Shown here one piece after another: positions 38,901-52,190 of a stretch of DNA of 64,000 nucleotides. Below the pieces are notes generated by a model. It was not told the origin of the DNA. It was given only the letters and a program-made list of their open reading frames with translations, and did not search any database. Both the position numbers and the translations under genes were made by a program. Source of the stretch: Cucumis sativus (Eukaryota; Streptophyta; Magnoliopsida; Cucurbitales; Cucurbitaceae); assembly GCF_000004075.3 (NCBI RefSeq), contig NC_026660.2, positions 25,795,498-25,859,497 of the forward strand, in the 5' to 3' direction. Within the stretch, counting starts at the first letter, position 1. Each line of letters begins with the position of its first letter.

Positions 38901-41900
38901 CTTCGTTGGTTATGTTTCATTATTGGGATTAAATCTACTTAGCACTCAAGGAGCGGTAGACTGTTATATTGCATCATACAGACACTTAGTGAACTCTAAA
39001 AATTTGAAATGTAGTATCATTAACTCGAGCACTCAAATATATTAGGACTAAATTGCATATTATTGAAAACCATCTGATATGAGCAACGTTTAACTTCATA
39101 AAGCTTTAAACCTAAGCATAGAAGGAATTGTATTCCAAATTGAAAGTCTAATTAGAAATTACCTCAAATTCAAAAATTGCAATCCCTTATGTTTTCAGGG
39201 GTTTGAATCTCACTTGGAGCAAGTTTACATTTCCGCTGGCTTGAAGGTATGGTATAGCTAGCAGTGGTGGAAGTCTTATTCATAGTTTCAGCATTCGGCT
39301 GCAAGCTCTCAAGTTTTTTTTTTTAATGTTTATTTATTTTGATCGCTAATCTCTACATGGTTATATTTTAATTATTTCTATCTTTGTTTTTTCTCTTTTC
39401 ACTCCCTTTGAGAGTTTGTGTAACATCCAAGTTCAAAGGGGTACATGAATGAACAACAATCACCTTCAAATGAGAGAGATCCTAAGGATATGAAAGTATG
39501 GCTAAGAAAAGCTTAAAAGTTACATCCAAACCAAAAGGTGTGCCTTTCTTTTTGGTGGCTCAATCACATAAACTCCAAAGTTAAGTGTGCTTAGCTTGGA
39601 ACAATCCTATGCTAGATGTCTTCCTAACAAATTTCCTAAAAAGCACGTGAATAAGAACAAAGCATGCTGAAACGACCCAAATCCTTTCACTGTTGGACAG
39701 TTTAAGAAAAGTTGATAGTGTGGCCATGTCATAGAGGATGCAAGAGAATGTCAGGATCACAAATCCTAATCCAAATCCAAATCCTAGGTCTAGGACGTTA
39801 TAGTTTGCTTCCTCGAACATTAATTCCTTTCAATTATTTCTTGTTCAAAGAAACAAAACAACCCCTTGTATACAACTTTTACTGTAACTTTACAAACTCC
39901 CATTCAAGTCATATCTCCCACAAATTGTAAGTTCCTTTTTAGAAAGTTGTCCCTTATCTTCCCTTCAATTTTTACTCTTAATTTCTTTTTTCAAGAGAAG
40001 TCTTTAAGTGAAGAATCAAGGCTCTTTGGAGGAATATCATCAAGGATGGCACTTGTCATTTTGAAAGAAAAAAAATCATCCAACAATGGGGCAACCAGCA
40101 TAAACATCAAAGCATTATTTACAACAACACTCTTAGTAAAGTTGGTAATGGCTCCTCCATGACTTTTTGGTCTGATTTATGATCTTTGGTTTTGACCCCT
40201 CAAGCATTGCTTCCCTCATCTCTTTGCCAATGCCAAGTCCAAAGTTGCCACAATTGAAGAGGTTGCTCTCGGTCCTTCAACTACCCAAGACACCTCAAAA
40301 AAGATGGCATCAATTAATGGCAGTTTTACACACCTCGCCGCATCAACAAAAAATTTACACACCTTGTCGCACCAACAAATAGACCCTAAAGGTATAGGGA
40401 GAGGGGTGTTAGGTACCTAAGTTCCTGAACACAGAAAATACACAAAGACACCCAATAAAACACACAAACACCACCAAAACAGGGTGTTACAGCCTCCAGT
40501 GTGACACTATTATTTATCAACAGATATCCCAAGAGTTTGAGGATAATTTCTTTGCTTTGGCCCATGTTTTTGGTTGATCCTTTTGTACTCTTTGATTATT
40601 CTTGATGAAAGTGGTTTTCTCATTAAAGAAATAATAAAAAAATAAAATAAAGGAAAAGGAAAAAATAACAATCCAACATGAACTCCAAAAAAGATTGATG
40701 AGGCAAAGCATATACCTGTGTTCTCCCATCCCATGGTACAATAGCCCACGCAAATGATATGCTTTTCCAAACCTATCAATCAGACATTATGACTTTTTAG
40801 ATGGATTCCCCTTTAGCAATCAATACTCTGAAAAGGTTATTAATGAAAATAAACAAGCAAAATATTGAAGAATTGTCAGAAGCGTGGTTAAAAAGGAACG
40901 AGGAGCAAAACTAACGTGCTGTCTATCTGTAGAACTTGATGAAGACACTCCAAAGCCTTTGTTGAATTTGCCAAATCTTGATAGAACTGTATAATTTAGT
41001 ATCATAATTAACCACACTTTATATCTTAGAAAAAGCAGGGCAGGGGGAAGCAAAAAATAAAAAATAGTCCAACTTGCAATCCAAAAAGGAACTGCTTGCT
41101 CTTACAATTTCTACTGGAATCTGAACATCACACACTGATCATAGTGTTTGTATCAAGAATAAAACAAAATTAGATAATTTGCTCTGGAGACTAATAGATG
41201 TGTCCCTGAAGTAGCTAGCCTGCATGGTTTTCGCTTTTTAATTTTTAACCAAGAGGAATTACAGTAATATTAACCCTTAGCAGCAATAGGAGGAATATAA
41301 TTTAGGCTAGGAAGGCCTCCCAAACTCAGAGATCACAAGAAAACATCTTTAATATTCACTATTCACATGCTACCCATTTAAGAAGGCTTCAACTATAAAC
41401 AAAAAGAATAGGCATTAGCATTACAACTGGAGAACCATGTGAAATTTTTTTAACTTTCTTGGCTTCATATGGGGGCTCATTGATAGCTAGCTTATGAGTG
41501 TATATTGCTGCGAAGTTAAAGAACTTCATGGAATTCACATTATTAAAGGAATTTCTGTCTGTAAAGAAAACTGATCAATGGTTAGTTTAAATATCTTCCG
41601 AACTGACAGGTCATGAATTGGTAGATAAGTATAGAAAATTTTCCATCAATTGACCTATATGTAGAAGGTTCTAACTTCAAAGATTACTACTAGTGGTAAA
41701 AGAGAAACTCACAAGCCTGATTGAAGGAAGATAATTCAAAATTGATCACGGTAACCATGCATTAGCTAATTAACTGAATGCCTGGAATACCATTTTAACC
41801 TCGTGTAAGCATGATCAAATCTATTCACCAATGTAAAACAGGAAAGTTGATCATCAGTACGTACCTGAGTTAGATGGCCCCATGCCTCAAGAAAATTTCT

Positions 41901-44900
41901 ATCTAATTGAATCGATTTCAAATGCGCCTCCTCAGCCCTTTTGTAATCACCAATTGAAGACAATGCCAAGCCCTGGAAACCATAGTTACTGCTTATAGTC
42001 CAGACTGTAAGGATTTCTCCCAGAAGAAGGCCAATAATTATATGCTAGACTCCAATATGATCAGGCAAGTATGAGACTCACCAAGTATGTGTATGCAGAT
42101 GTATTGCACCCATCAAGTTTGAGGCATTCAGACAAATCCTCCACGGCAGCATAGAAGTCCTTGAATTTGAAATTAACAATTCCTACATTCAAGTGATAAA
42201 AACTCTGAAGAACAGGGAATAAACTTTTTGGCTACAACTAAAAAGGCAAAATGATGTAATAAGAGCAAGTATCAGATAGATTACCCCTTTCATGTAAAAT
42301 ATCTGCAGAATTTGGCTCAAGCTCTAAGGCCTTAGTTAAATCTTCAATTGCCTAAATCAAGAAGGAATTAATTACAAATGTATTTATGTCAAGAATATAG
42401 CAACACAGAAGATGTTAGCAATTGTAGAACAATTCTTGGGAACACAATCTAACAAAACCTAAATTCCTAAATCCTAATGCTCAATCATAAAATTTTGTAA
42501 TAAATACAGAGGAAAAGAATAGATTTTCCTTGAACTTAGCAAGTGCATCAATTTCCACTCTGAATTTTCAATTTCATCCAATTAAACCCTAAGCGGGACA
42601 AGTGTAGCAATTTTTACCTTCAGTTCATTTTCCACTGTATTCATTGACTAATTTTTACAAAAAGTACAGTATAGTTTTTACACTAGCTAATTTCCATAAC
42701 AATCAACGGGCACAAAAAGAGGTCTAATCAATGAACCAGATTGACCATTGAATCAATCTCCCAAAACCCACCAAAAAAAATCAACAAAAGTTCGGCTCTA
42801 GATCATATATCTATCTAAGACCCAACCTGAGTAATGTTTTTCAATCCCAATTAACTTCCTACTAGTCATACATTTCCATAAATTTTAAACAGAAGTAAAT
42901 TACAAGATAAAAATTGCAATACTTGTTTAAGTTTACAGTAGAAACTGAAGTGCATATCTAAGTTCAGGTTCGATACAAGCCAATTAAGTTGCAAAATATC
43001 AATGCACTTGGCAAATTTCAAGTTAATTTTCTTCACTAGAAAGTATATCATACATGCCTAGAACATGCATTAACTACAATATGATGTTGCTTCAATTAAA
43101 AGGTTGATTTTTTAAATACTGAAATAAAACAACCGAAGCTTAGCAAGAGTATATGGCCATGAATTTTCCACATAAAAATAATAGGACAGTTATGGATGAA
43201 CAAGGAACATAATTCATTTGATGAAGCATCCTCTTGCTATGAATAGAGTAGTTGTGGCTACATGTTGGATCACTTTTTGAAGTTTCCGAACTAATAGAGA
43301 TCTTAGAGGGCAAAAATTCATCGAAATACTTATTTTATAAGACACAGAGCTTCACTGAGAGAAATGAAAGCATATAAAAAAACATACCAAAAGAATGAGC
43401 CAAAAAATGAACAAACTACATAGAGGGCCCCCAATCCAAAAGAAAATAAAACCTATATGATAATTACAAAAGATCCCTAGTCATAGAATCCCAAACTGAG
43501 GCCTTCAGTCAACTGAAAGTGTCTCTATGATATTCAAGGAGGGAAAGGGGGTTTATGGGGATCAAAATACTGTTACCAAGAACTATATGCTTTTATCCAA
43601 ATGGTAGTGGTGTTTTCTCTTAGAACCATGCGCATACTTGCAAGTGGTATCAAATTATTGTTAGCATATATAGGCTTCAACCAAATGGAATTGAATTTAA
43701 TTGTGGTTTTCAATGGAGCCTTTGGAAATTCTTGGAAGGCTATGACCCAATGTGTTTCATTCAAACTTCTCAAATTCATAAATTACCCAGAGTGGCTCCT
43801 AATAGTCACACAACTTCCACAAATAATATCAAAAATCCAGAACTATATAGATATATAATTTCCTAAATTAGCATCCTAATCCCTGCTATGGCAAGCCAAA
43901 TGATAAGAATCAAACAAGCTACTAGCTACAGCGAAAAGGTTCCATTAACCTTGAAATCATGGTCATGAGATCATTCTTAAACGATCAAAGAAGAGGATTG
44001 TTGACCAAGATATAAATTCAAACAGTTTATGCTGAACTTACCTCAGCAGATGCCCCTAATGCAGCCCGAGCCTGCCCTCTTCGTTTCCATGCCTCACCAG
44101 CAAATGGGTTTGATTCTAAAGCCTGATATTTGATTAGATTAACAGAACTTTAATCGAAAAATCACATTTCCCTTCCACGTCTTATCATTCACATACCTTC
44201 GTAAAATCACTAATAGCAGCATCTAGTTCTCTTTGAAATGCATAAGCTGTTCCTCTTCCAATTAATGCCTCAGGATAACTAGGATCTTCCTTCAATATCT
44301 GTGGAAAACTAAAATGGCCCTCAACATTCTCAAGATGTTGACAGTTTAGGCTAAGTTTCTTACCCATTTGTCATAAATATATTCACAAACAACGAATGGT
44401 GAAAGTAGAAGAGAGAACCGCTTGCTAAGAACCAGAAATTACCTGGTCAAAAATAGAAATAGCATTTGCATATTTCCCTTCATTGACCTGCCAAAGATTA
44501 GGATGTGAGTCTTCAGAATATTTATCTTCTAAGTTCTAGAATACATTATATGAACTAGAAATATAGTGTAGACACCTCAGCTATGCCTCTTGATAGTCGG
44601 AAGTCTACACTTATTGACTTGGTCTTTGAAATTTTAGCAACAGAGAATTTCTTGGTTCTCCTGGCTTCATCGCTTACATTACCTCGTACATCTGACGTTT
44701 TACTTGACTTACTTAAAATGTCAGTGGAATCACCTGATTTGCTATGAAAAGCAGTTAATTTAGATTTATTACAAAACTCAGGCATATCGCTTCTTAAATC
44801 ATGCAATTTGGAAGCATCACTTAATCTATCGTCATTGTCAGTACACCCATTGCTTTCGCACTTAATATCTCTGTTTGGACCAACTTCTTCACATCCGCCT

Positions 44901-46281
44901 TCACATACTACAAGATTGTCACTTGAAATGCTGCAAACTTCAGATGAATCACTTGACTTCATGCAGAAATCAGGGTGTTCCATGAGTTTGCCAACATTAT
45001 TATTTGTTTCCCTACAGTTTTTACTAGCAGATGTAACTCCTGATTCAGGACCAACGGTTGAAAATCCAGATTCCACCTCTCCATTTTCCACATTGTTTTT
45101 CTCTTGTTTTTCTCTTGTCATAAGCTCTTCCAGTTCTAGCAATTGCTTCAGGTCTGTAGTTTGGCACAAGGCATACTGGTAACCTCTCTCCCAAATAGAA
45201 AGAGCGTCTCCTCTCTTTCCCAAGGCAAAGTATGCCTGACCTAAACAACAAAAATTCCAGACTGATCTCAACAAATTTGTCCACAAATCTCAAAATATTT
45301 ATATTTCAACAAGGAACAAAAACACATGTTAAAAAACAAAAAAAATCAGAATTAACCCCAGTGTAAGTTATAAAAAACGACAGCTGGTTTTGAAGATAAA
45401 ACTCAAAATAACAATTTTAAAAAATACTTTAAAAATGCCCTCCATTTGGTTTCGTTGGTGAGCAGCAAATATATGTCACGTAGGCAATTCTGCTACATGG
45501 ACGTTCTTATTGTTCGATAACATGTTCATTTCAAACCAACAGCACATGGTCCATAAGAAATTTATAGTGTCGCTGAACGTTGGGAACCCATACCTATGAA
45601 ACGAACAACACCCCCCAAGACCACCAGTCCAACGTTCATATACCATTTTTTTTGTTACCGGATGCTGCAGTGCCCAATTCGGAAGACCCATGGTTCATGC
45701 CTCATTTAGTTGTTAATTTCTTCGAATTCCCTATTGCTCTCATTCACTCGTCATGAGTATTAAACAGAAGACATTAAAAACTAAAATCCAAAGCCCTCAA
45801 ATCGACATGCCAGTGAGTTCCGAAAGTGTAAGAATTAAAGGCTACAGCCACAACTTTTTATCCCATCAATAATTGAATTATCAAAATCAGCTCAAAACTA
45901 CAAGAGAAGAGAGCTAATTGAACAAGCACCTTTGAGCACATAAGCTTGAAGAATCGAGGGATCCAGTTGAAGCGCCCTATCGCAGTCCTTAATTACATGC
46001 TTGTGAAGCTCCAATTGGCTGTAACAGAATGCTCTATTGCTGCAAAACCGATATTCCGATAGTTAGACCTGAATCAACCCACCCGTCCTTTCAAAAAGAT
46101 AGATGAAAATCGAAAAAGACAACGAGTCAAAGAGAAGTGAGCAAGAATGGAGAAAATACCATATGTCCTGAACGGTGCAGGACTTTGCTATGAGCGAGTC
46201 GAGGACTCTAATAGCTTTGGACCAGTCCTTAGAGCGGCAAAATTTGGCGAGCTCGACTCTCTCAGAGATGGCCGGAGCCAT
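29922..46281 (-). CDS. SRFR1: SRFR1-type TPR protein (suppressor of RPS4-RLD)
   Basis: Twenty-three exons on the minus strand, all GT/AG with continuous phase, encode 1046 aa (Arabidopsis SRFR1 is about the same length). Exons: 46281-46160, 46039-45930, 45240-44576, 44487-44443, 44298-44197, 44122-44042, 42351-42285, 42182-42082, 41972-41865, 40986-40916, 40772-40716, 38651-38543, 38459-38379, 37852-37766, 35694-35488, 34744-34413, 34242-34156, 34087-33988, 32995-32904, 32784-32746, 32651-32561, 30384-30287, 30210-29922. The N-terminus (SERVELAKFCRSKDWSKAI) and TPRs fill residues 1-77 and about 300-575. Exon 3 adds an acidic Ser-rich insert (about 115-290). Then come a basic stretch (KHGKRARRRER), a conserved region (SWQDVFSFAVKWRQISEPCD) and a hydrophobic segment near the C-terminus (VGFVVLLGLLLAANM). 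SRFR1 is a negative regulator of effector-triggered immunity that interacts with EDS1 and TNL receptors (known for Arabidopsis); the same role here is by homology. Confidence 0.95.
31006..31330 (+). repeat. Diverged direct repeat pair in an SRFR1 intron
   Basis: Two copies of about 105 bases (31006-31110 and 31222-31330) share ATTAGATAACATGA, CTCAAAATCAATT and TCCCTTGATTTTTC in order. They lie in the 2.2-kb intron between exons 21 and 22. The text resembles plant LTR end regions that occur in high copy, but I see no intact element. Confidence 0.6.
33611..33841 (+). mobile_element. Ty1/copia pol fragment
   Basis: An open fragment of 77 codons in the intron between exons 18 and 19, antisense to SRFR1. 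It carries the copia polyprotein signature that follows the integrase core: HILLGYILDLESYICYNP then VSSHVLFHEENVLPF (compare the family pattern LGY...KGY.CY.P.....SRDV.F.E). No reverse transcriptase or LTR nearby, so it is a relic. Confidence 0.7.
35281..35302. repeat. (GATA)n microsatellite in an SRFR1 intron
   Basis: About five TAGA/GATA units followed by AATAAT repeats. Confidence 0.85.
39419..39802 (+). mobile_element. Solo LTR with 5S-rRNA-like box (Cassandra-type TRIM)
   Basis: A 384-base element starting TGTAACATCC and ending GGACGTTATA (near-inverted termini), flanked by a perfect 5-base duplication GTTTG (39414-39418 and 39803-39807). Inside, 39571-39637 resembles the 5S rRNA internal promoter region: AACTCCAAAGTTAAGTGTGC aligns with the 5S A-box text AACTCCGCAGTTAAGCGTGC, followed by a C-box-like part. 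Cassandra TRIM elements are known to carry 5S-derived pol III promoters in their LTRs. It lies in the intron between exons 11 and 12 of SRFR1, antisense to it. Confidence 0.8.
40325..40379. repeat. Two-copy 26-base tandem repeat
   Basis: TTTACACACCTCGCCGCATC and TTTACACACCTTGTCGCACC open two units 29 bases apart, downstream of the solo LTR in the same SRFR1 intron. Confidence 0.75.
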
Positions 46282-48002
46282 GAATTCAGCTGGACGGAAA
46301 AAGATACTTCCAAAAGATCAGCCGATGGCAAATTCTTTTATTGTGTGTGCAGTTCGTCTATGTCGACCAGTCCCTTATTGACTCTTCAAAGAGAAGTGTG
46401 GAATGAGATGATCGCAGCGCCCATAGTCGACCTGTATCGAGCTTGAAACGGAAAATGGGAAACGGGAAGAAACTGAGACTCTCGGAAACGGCGTTGATAA
46501 TATATCGATTCGAGAACGGTGTGTAGTTGTGCACTCGCCGCTAATAAGCGTGCGTTTCACACGTGTTGTGAGATGCACTGCGTGATGTTGTTGGTTGAGT
46601 GCGGTGACGTTGTCACGATTCCTTGAAACCAACAACTCGCTCAAAACTTGGCTTTGTTGGGTTCAATTACTTCAAACTAATTAGCTCTTTTTTTCGTAAA
46701 ATGTACATTTTTTAAGGAAAAAAAGTGCACCCTCTTCCTCATCTTTTTTAAATAAATTTAACTACAAATGTCAAAATTAATAATTTAGAAAAATAAATTA
46801 TTAAAAATAATAAATTTGATCACAAATATTTATAAATTATAGCAAAATTTTATATTCTATTTTTGTAAATATTTTATTTTATTTTATTTTATTTAAAAAT
46901 TATCAAAAAAAAAAGAATCACAAAATTTATTTACATTTGATGGAGATAGTTTTAAAACATTATAGATTTTTAAAGAGATTTGTTTTTTAAATTCAAAACT
47001 TTGACAATGTATTCTAAATACATTTAAATTCTGGACAGTTATATTTTAATATAAATTAAAGAAACATATCCTTAAAAATTGAATATTTATATTTTTCGTT
47101 TGAAAATGGTCAACTTATGAATGTAATGTCATATCTCAATTATCATGGTATAAAATTAACTCATAAGTCACAATCTTTTTTTAAAAAAAAAAAACTCTCA
47201 TAGCCTACATAATTTTCCTCAAATTTCAATGAAAAATCATATTGAAATAATGTTGACGTGATAAATAATTTCTCCAAATATTTAGTTAAATTAATGACAT
47301 CAACCCACTCACACAAGAAAGAGAGGGATTGGGAAAAACGCCTTATATATTAAATTTACCATCTTAGTTTTATTTTTTTACATCAACGTTAAATACAATA
47401 ATAATAATTTTAAAAAATACCCTTATCATGACGAATGGATAAAAGGTCGGGATGATTTTTCAAGTCTATTTTATCAAATTGAAGTGACTAAAATTATTGA
47501 TAAAAAAATGAAATTAGGTGTGATTTCTCCAAAGAAAAATTGTCATATTTTTTTTTAAATGCATTAAAAATTTATTATTTGCGTGTACAGAGAAAGGAGA
47601 TTACGTACAAGCTATAGTTTCCTGTAAACCCCTAAATTACTCAAAAACTTAAAAACAAAAGTGAAAATTGTTGTTGTTAATTTTTTTTATCATAACCTTT
47701 TTTTAATTCAAAGTAGAAAAATAAAATTAAAGAGGGCAAATAAGTAAATTACCAAAAAAGAAATAAAAATCAGAGGGCAGGTGTCACCGTGCATGCAATT
47801 GCCGGCCCAAAGGGTCCCACTTTCACATTTCCAAGACCCTTTTCTACCTATAAACTTTACACACGTGTCATCTCAAAGAGCTCCCGCAACCGACTGTCGT
47901 ACACTTCAAATCATAAACGGCTGCCGTTGGGTTAACTCTTAACAACAAAAACCACCAGCACCATTTTGGACTTGGTCGACGAGGTCCGGCGCAGATCAAA
48001 AC
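46282..48002. promoter_or_regulatory. Divergent intergenic region SRFR1/KAI2
   Basis: Holds both promoters. The SRFR1 side (46282-46680) is GC-balanced, the middle is very AT-rich, and the KAI2 side has a TATAAA (47849-47854) about 150 bases before the KAI2 start and a G-box CACGTG (47862-47867) just beyond it. No gene seen in between. Confidence 0.6.
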
Positions 48003-49631
48003 ATGAGTCCAGTAGAAGAAGCTCACAACGTGAACGTTCTTGGGTCAGGGCAACAAGTAGTTGTGCTAGGGCATGGGTTTGGAACTGACCAATCGGTTTG
48101 GAAGCACCTGGTCCCTCACCTAGTGGAAGATTATCGAATCGTTCTGTTCGATAACATCGGCGCTGGAACCACCAACGCTGACTACTTTGATTTCAACAGA
48201 TACTCGACGGTCGAGGGGTGGGCTTATGATCTCCTAGCCATTTTAGAACATCTTCAAATTACTTCTTGTATTTATGTTGGTCACTCTCTCTCCGCCATGA
48301 TTGGAGTCATCGCCTCCATTATTCGCCCTGACCTTTTCTTTAAGCTCATTTTGCTCTCCGCCTCACCGAGGTACTTTCTTTTACATTACTGAAGGCCAGC
48401 GTTTGTAACCCTTTAATGTTTGTTTTTGCTTTTTTATTTGTAATTTCTTAAAAATTGATGTGTTTGATAACTACTTTTTTTTTTAATTAGGTAGGAAAAC
48501 TGAGAGATGAAAAGATGAAAAAGAAAAAAAAAAAAAAAAAAGCTAAATATTTTGAATTTTCAAACGAACAAAGAAATATGTTTGTAAAACTAAATTTTTA
48601 AAGGTGAACACCTAATTGATTGTTGGAAAAAGTAATAAATTTTCGTAATTTCATATGAGTTGGAAGAGATATCTTTTTAGTTCAAGTATCGAGCCACCTC
48701 ATGGCTCGTATTTTGCTAGTTAGTTAAATAGCCTTAATTTTGACGAATTTTAATTCTTTTAGATTAATTAACAAGCAATAATATCTAAGTGAGTATTTTG
48801 TACATAAATCTTGAAACATAAATTAGAGAATTAAAATTCAAAATTAACTTAAATTTATGTATGATAGAATGTTGAATTTTGACGAAGAAGTAGAAACTAA
48901 ACTACAAAATTTATAGGAAAAAGTGAACCTTTTACTTTGTTATCTACATTATACAAAATGGGTTATAGTCAACCTCCAACTTTTTGTTTCTGTTTTTCCT
49001 AATTAACCTTATATTTTAAAAAGTTACTAATTGTTGTTTATATTAATAATTGCAAACATAGCCATCAAAATCAAAATATTAACGTAAATAACAAAAAAAG
49101 AATTAATTGCAAGTATAGTCAAAATTATCATTTCTACGCAGGTATAAAATTAATATATCCATGACAGTTACCTTTATTATACGCAGGTATCTAAACGGTG
49201 TGGACTATTACGGAGGATTTGAGGAGGAAGACATAACCCAAATCCTAGAAGCGATGCAATCAAATTACAAAGCATGGTGTTCAGGGTTCGCGCCGCTGGC
49301 AGTGGGCGGGGACATGAAAACAGGTGCGGTTCAAGAGTTCAGCCGGACATGTTTTAACATGAGGCCAGACATAGCCCTGAGTATCATGCAGACCATTTTC
49401 GAGATTGATACTAGGCCAATGTTAGGGCTGGTCACCGTCCCTTGTCACATCCTACAGAGTGCCAAAGACATGGCAGTCCCTGTCGTCGTCTCCGAGTATC
49501 TGCACCAGAATATTGCGGGTCACTCCATCGTCGAGGTCATGGAAACGGAGGGTCATCTCCCTCAATTGAGCTCGCCTGATGTTTTCATCCCTGTGGTGCT
49601 TAGGCATATCCACCATGATATTGCCGTATGA
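48003..49631 (+). CDS. KAI2: KAI2 (karrikin-insensitive 2 / D14-like) alpha/beta hydrolase
   Basis: Exons 48003-48370 and 49187-49631 (intron 816 bp, phase 2) give 270 aa, exactly the usual KAI2 length. The N-terminus ([12 protein letters not shown]), the [19 protein letters not shown] block, and the nucleophile motif GHSLS fit KAI2 rather than D14. The catalytic triad is complete: Ser95, Asp217 (SAKDMAVP) and His246 ([10 protein letters not shown]). KAI2 perceives karrikins and an endogenous ligand, and recruits MAX2 and SMAX1. Compared with the Arabidopsis protein as I recall it, four positions differ in or near the pocket: Leu96, Ile142, Ile189 and Met190. A second AG acceptor 45 bases upstream would add 15 aa in frame. 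Translation into the intron would end at 48392. Confidence 0.95.
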
Positions 49632-52190
49632 GTTTTTTTTTTTTTTTTTTTTGTATTTTTTCAAAACTCACAAGGGCAACAAAATTATGCTATAATACTA
49701 TCTGCTCTTTTTTTTTAATTTCTTTCTATTTTTCTCATCGAAAAGGAATAGCATCCACTGTTTTCTGTGTGAGGTTTTTGGGTTTGGGACTTTTAAGCTT
49801 TGATGAAGTAATTAATTGTTAAGGTATAGTAGATTGAATTTTTTTTTTTTTTTTTGTTGGTTTTAGGTTGAGAGCTGTGTTTTTACTTGTATATCTATGG
49901 GTCTCAACTAATATAAGAACCATATTTTTACCTGTATATTTATGAGTATTATATTATCTAGATTTTTGGTCGCATTTTTTCAACCGTTTCTCTTTTCTAG
50001 CTATCCCACCCTATTTACCAACCATATCAAATGTATTTTAATCCTGAATCAATAGTTATAATACATTCAAAAAAATTCAAGGTTGATTGAAATTTAATTA
50101 TTTTAATAGTAAAAAAAATTAACTTTATATATAATATTAAAATGACATGATACAATTATACACACAGAAAGAAAAAAAACTTCTAATCTTATGTGAAACT
50201 ATGCTGAGTTTGGAATTATCACCGACACATGTCTCTAGTCAACTAGCATCTTTAAAACTAACATAACTTAGAAGAATTTAGTGTTACGTTTTAAAATTAA
50301 AAAAAGTATATTATGACTTTTAAAATTTTAGGAAATAAAAAAAATGAAGATAAGAATGCATTTTTAAACTTTTAAAATTTGGGCGTGGAAGCTTGCATAT
50401 GTCTAATCTAATTAAACCTTATGTTTTCACAGTTTTTAAAATATATAGTTGTTGTTAACTATGTTTTTCTTATTAAAAGATCAAATATGAAAGTTGAACA
50501 AGTTAGTCTTAGATGATTGGTATAGATATAACAACTACAGTTGACTTGACACTATTACAAAAATATTATCATAATTAAATAGGAGTTTTTTCAAAAGAAA
50601 AAAGAAAAAAATATATTTACCTTTCATAAAATCACTCAAACATAAAATTCATTACTTTTCTTTTTTTATATATATAATTTTTCTATTAAATAATTTATTT
50701 TAGTATAGACGATAATGACCATGTTCTTTTAATGTGATAATTCAATTGAGCTTAAGAAATGCAACATTTTCTAAAACCATTGGTATTTGTTGATTCTTTG
50801 TAAATGTTTGTTACCGTTTAATATACTTTTTGCCTGTGAACGTTATTCGTGCATAATTTTCATAATTCGATTGAAGATGGTGGTGTAAATAATCCACCAA
50901 GGAATCATTTGTTTGCTCCATCTACCTATAACAGTTTCTTTGGGATCATATTTTGACGACGGCAAATTGTTGGTCAAATAGAAATATGACCCAAAATCAA
51001 TGAATTGCGAATATTTGTTTAAAATAAAGAAAGGGATAATTATTGTGTTGAAAACATTTTTAAAAAATGCATAACAAAAACAAAGCATAGCAAAATTGTT
51101 GGGACATCAACTTTGGCCATGCATCACACCAAACAGATTTGTCCAATCCAATACTTGGATGTATACGTGAATTTCGAAATACTTACATTCCTAATATAAT
51201 CGTCTCTTCTATGAATGAACCCCTAGATTTCAAGCATATTATTAAATTATATGGGTAAAATAACTGTGTGAACAAATTTATTAACTTGTTTAACATTTAA
51301 AAGAACATAAGAAACAACCTACTATTTTGGTGTATCATAATATTTTAAACTAAGCTAAATTGAATCAAATCAACAAATTTATTTAAACCTAACTAAATAA
51401 AATAAATTTTCATATCAAAATTAAGGGTTCATTTTATCAAAACAACAACTAATGAAAATTGTACCTCTAACCACTGGAGATTGAGGTACTAATTTAATGA
51501 CGTTCTTAACAAATATTAAAACAATCGGTATTGAAGATCGAACACATACATGGAAGAAATCAGGAAAAAAAAACATTAACATGAATATCCATCACAGCCA
51601 TGTTGTTTTTTTTTTTTTAAGTTATTGAATATAGTCTTAATATTTTTTTAAAATTAGATACATATAACTCTTATAAAATATATTATTATTTATTTACAAA
51701 AAAAAAAAAACAATCGCCTAGGGTTTTTTTGGTATAACAATCTAAGAAATGAAATGTAGAATGTAACGTGACATTGATCAGTTTTACAAATTTTATTTTA
51801 ATTTGATTCAGCCATCAACTTTTATATATTTAAATTATCACATAAGCACTGTTTTACTAGTCAAATCAATTAAATTAAATTCATACAATATTCAATAAAA
51901 TTTAGTTGCTTCACATTAAACGCGCGTTTCACATAGAGTCGACGGAGAAAGATCGAGAGTCAGACCTAGAGACATCGAGAAGCAGGGAGTGAAGGGAAGG
52001 ACAACCGCTACCGGAGACTAACGACGGGCGACTTCAATCCATAAGCCCTAGTAGAAGAGGGGGAGATCGCCGACGAGGGAAGAGCGCACAAGTCTCTGTG
52101 GCTGATTTGATTAATCCACTGCCCTAAAATTTCCCGATTCTCTTTCCACTTGCCGATAATTTCAGGCTCCGGCGAAAGAGAAGGACGCCG
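49632..52190. other. Intergenic region between KAI2 and the micropeptide gene
   Basis: Starts with a T18 tract right after the KAI2 stop. AT-rich with T and A homopolymers. An 80-base stretch at 50757-50835 resembles 52606-52682. From about 51,920 the base composition becomes balanced, marking the leader of the micropeptide gene; a likely 5' UTR acceptor is TTTCAG just before 52165. Confidence 0.5.

Noticed and set aside
45476-45691. Minus-strand ORF inside SRFR1 intron 2
   Set aside because: Not joined by splice phase to neighbouring exons, and no recognised domain.
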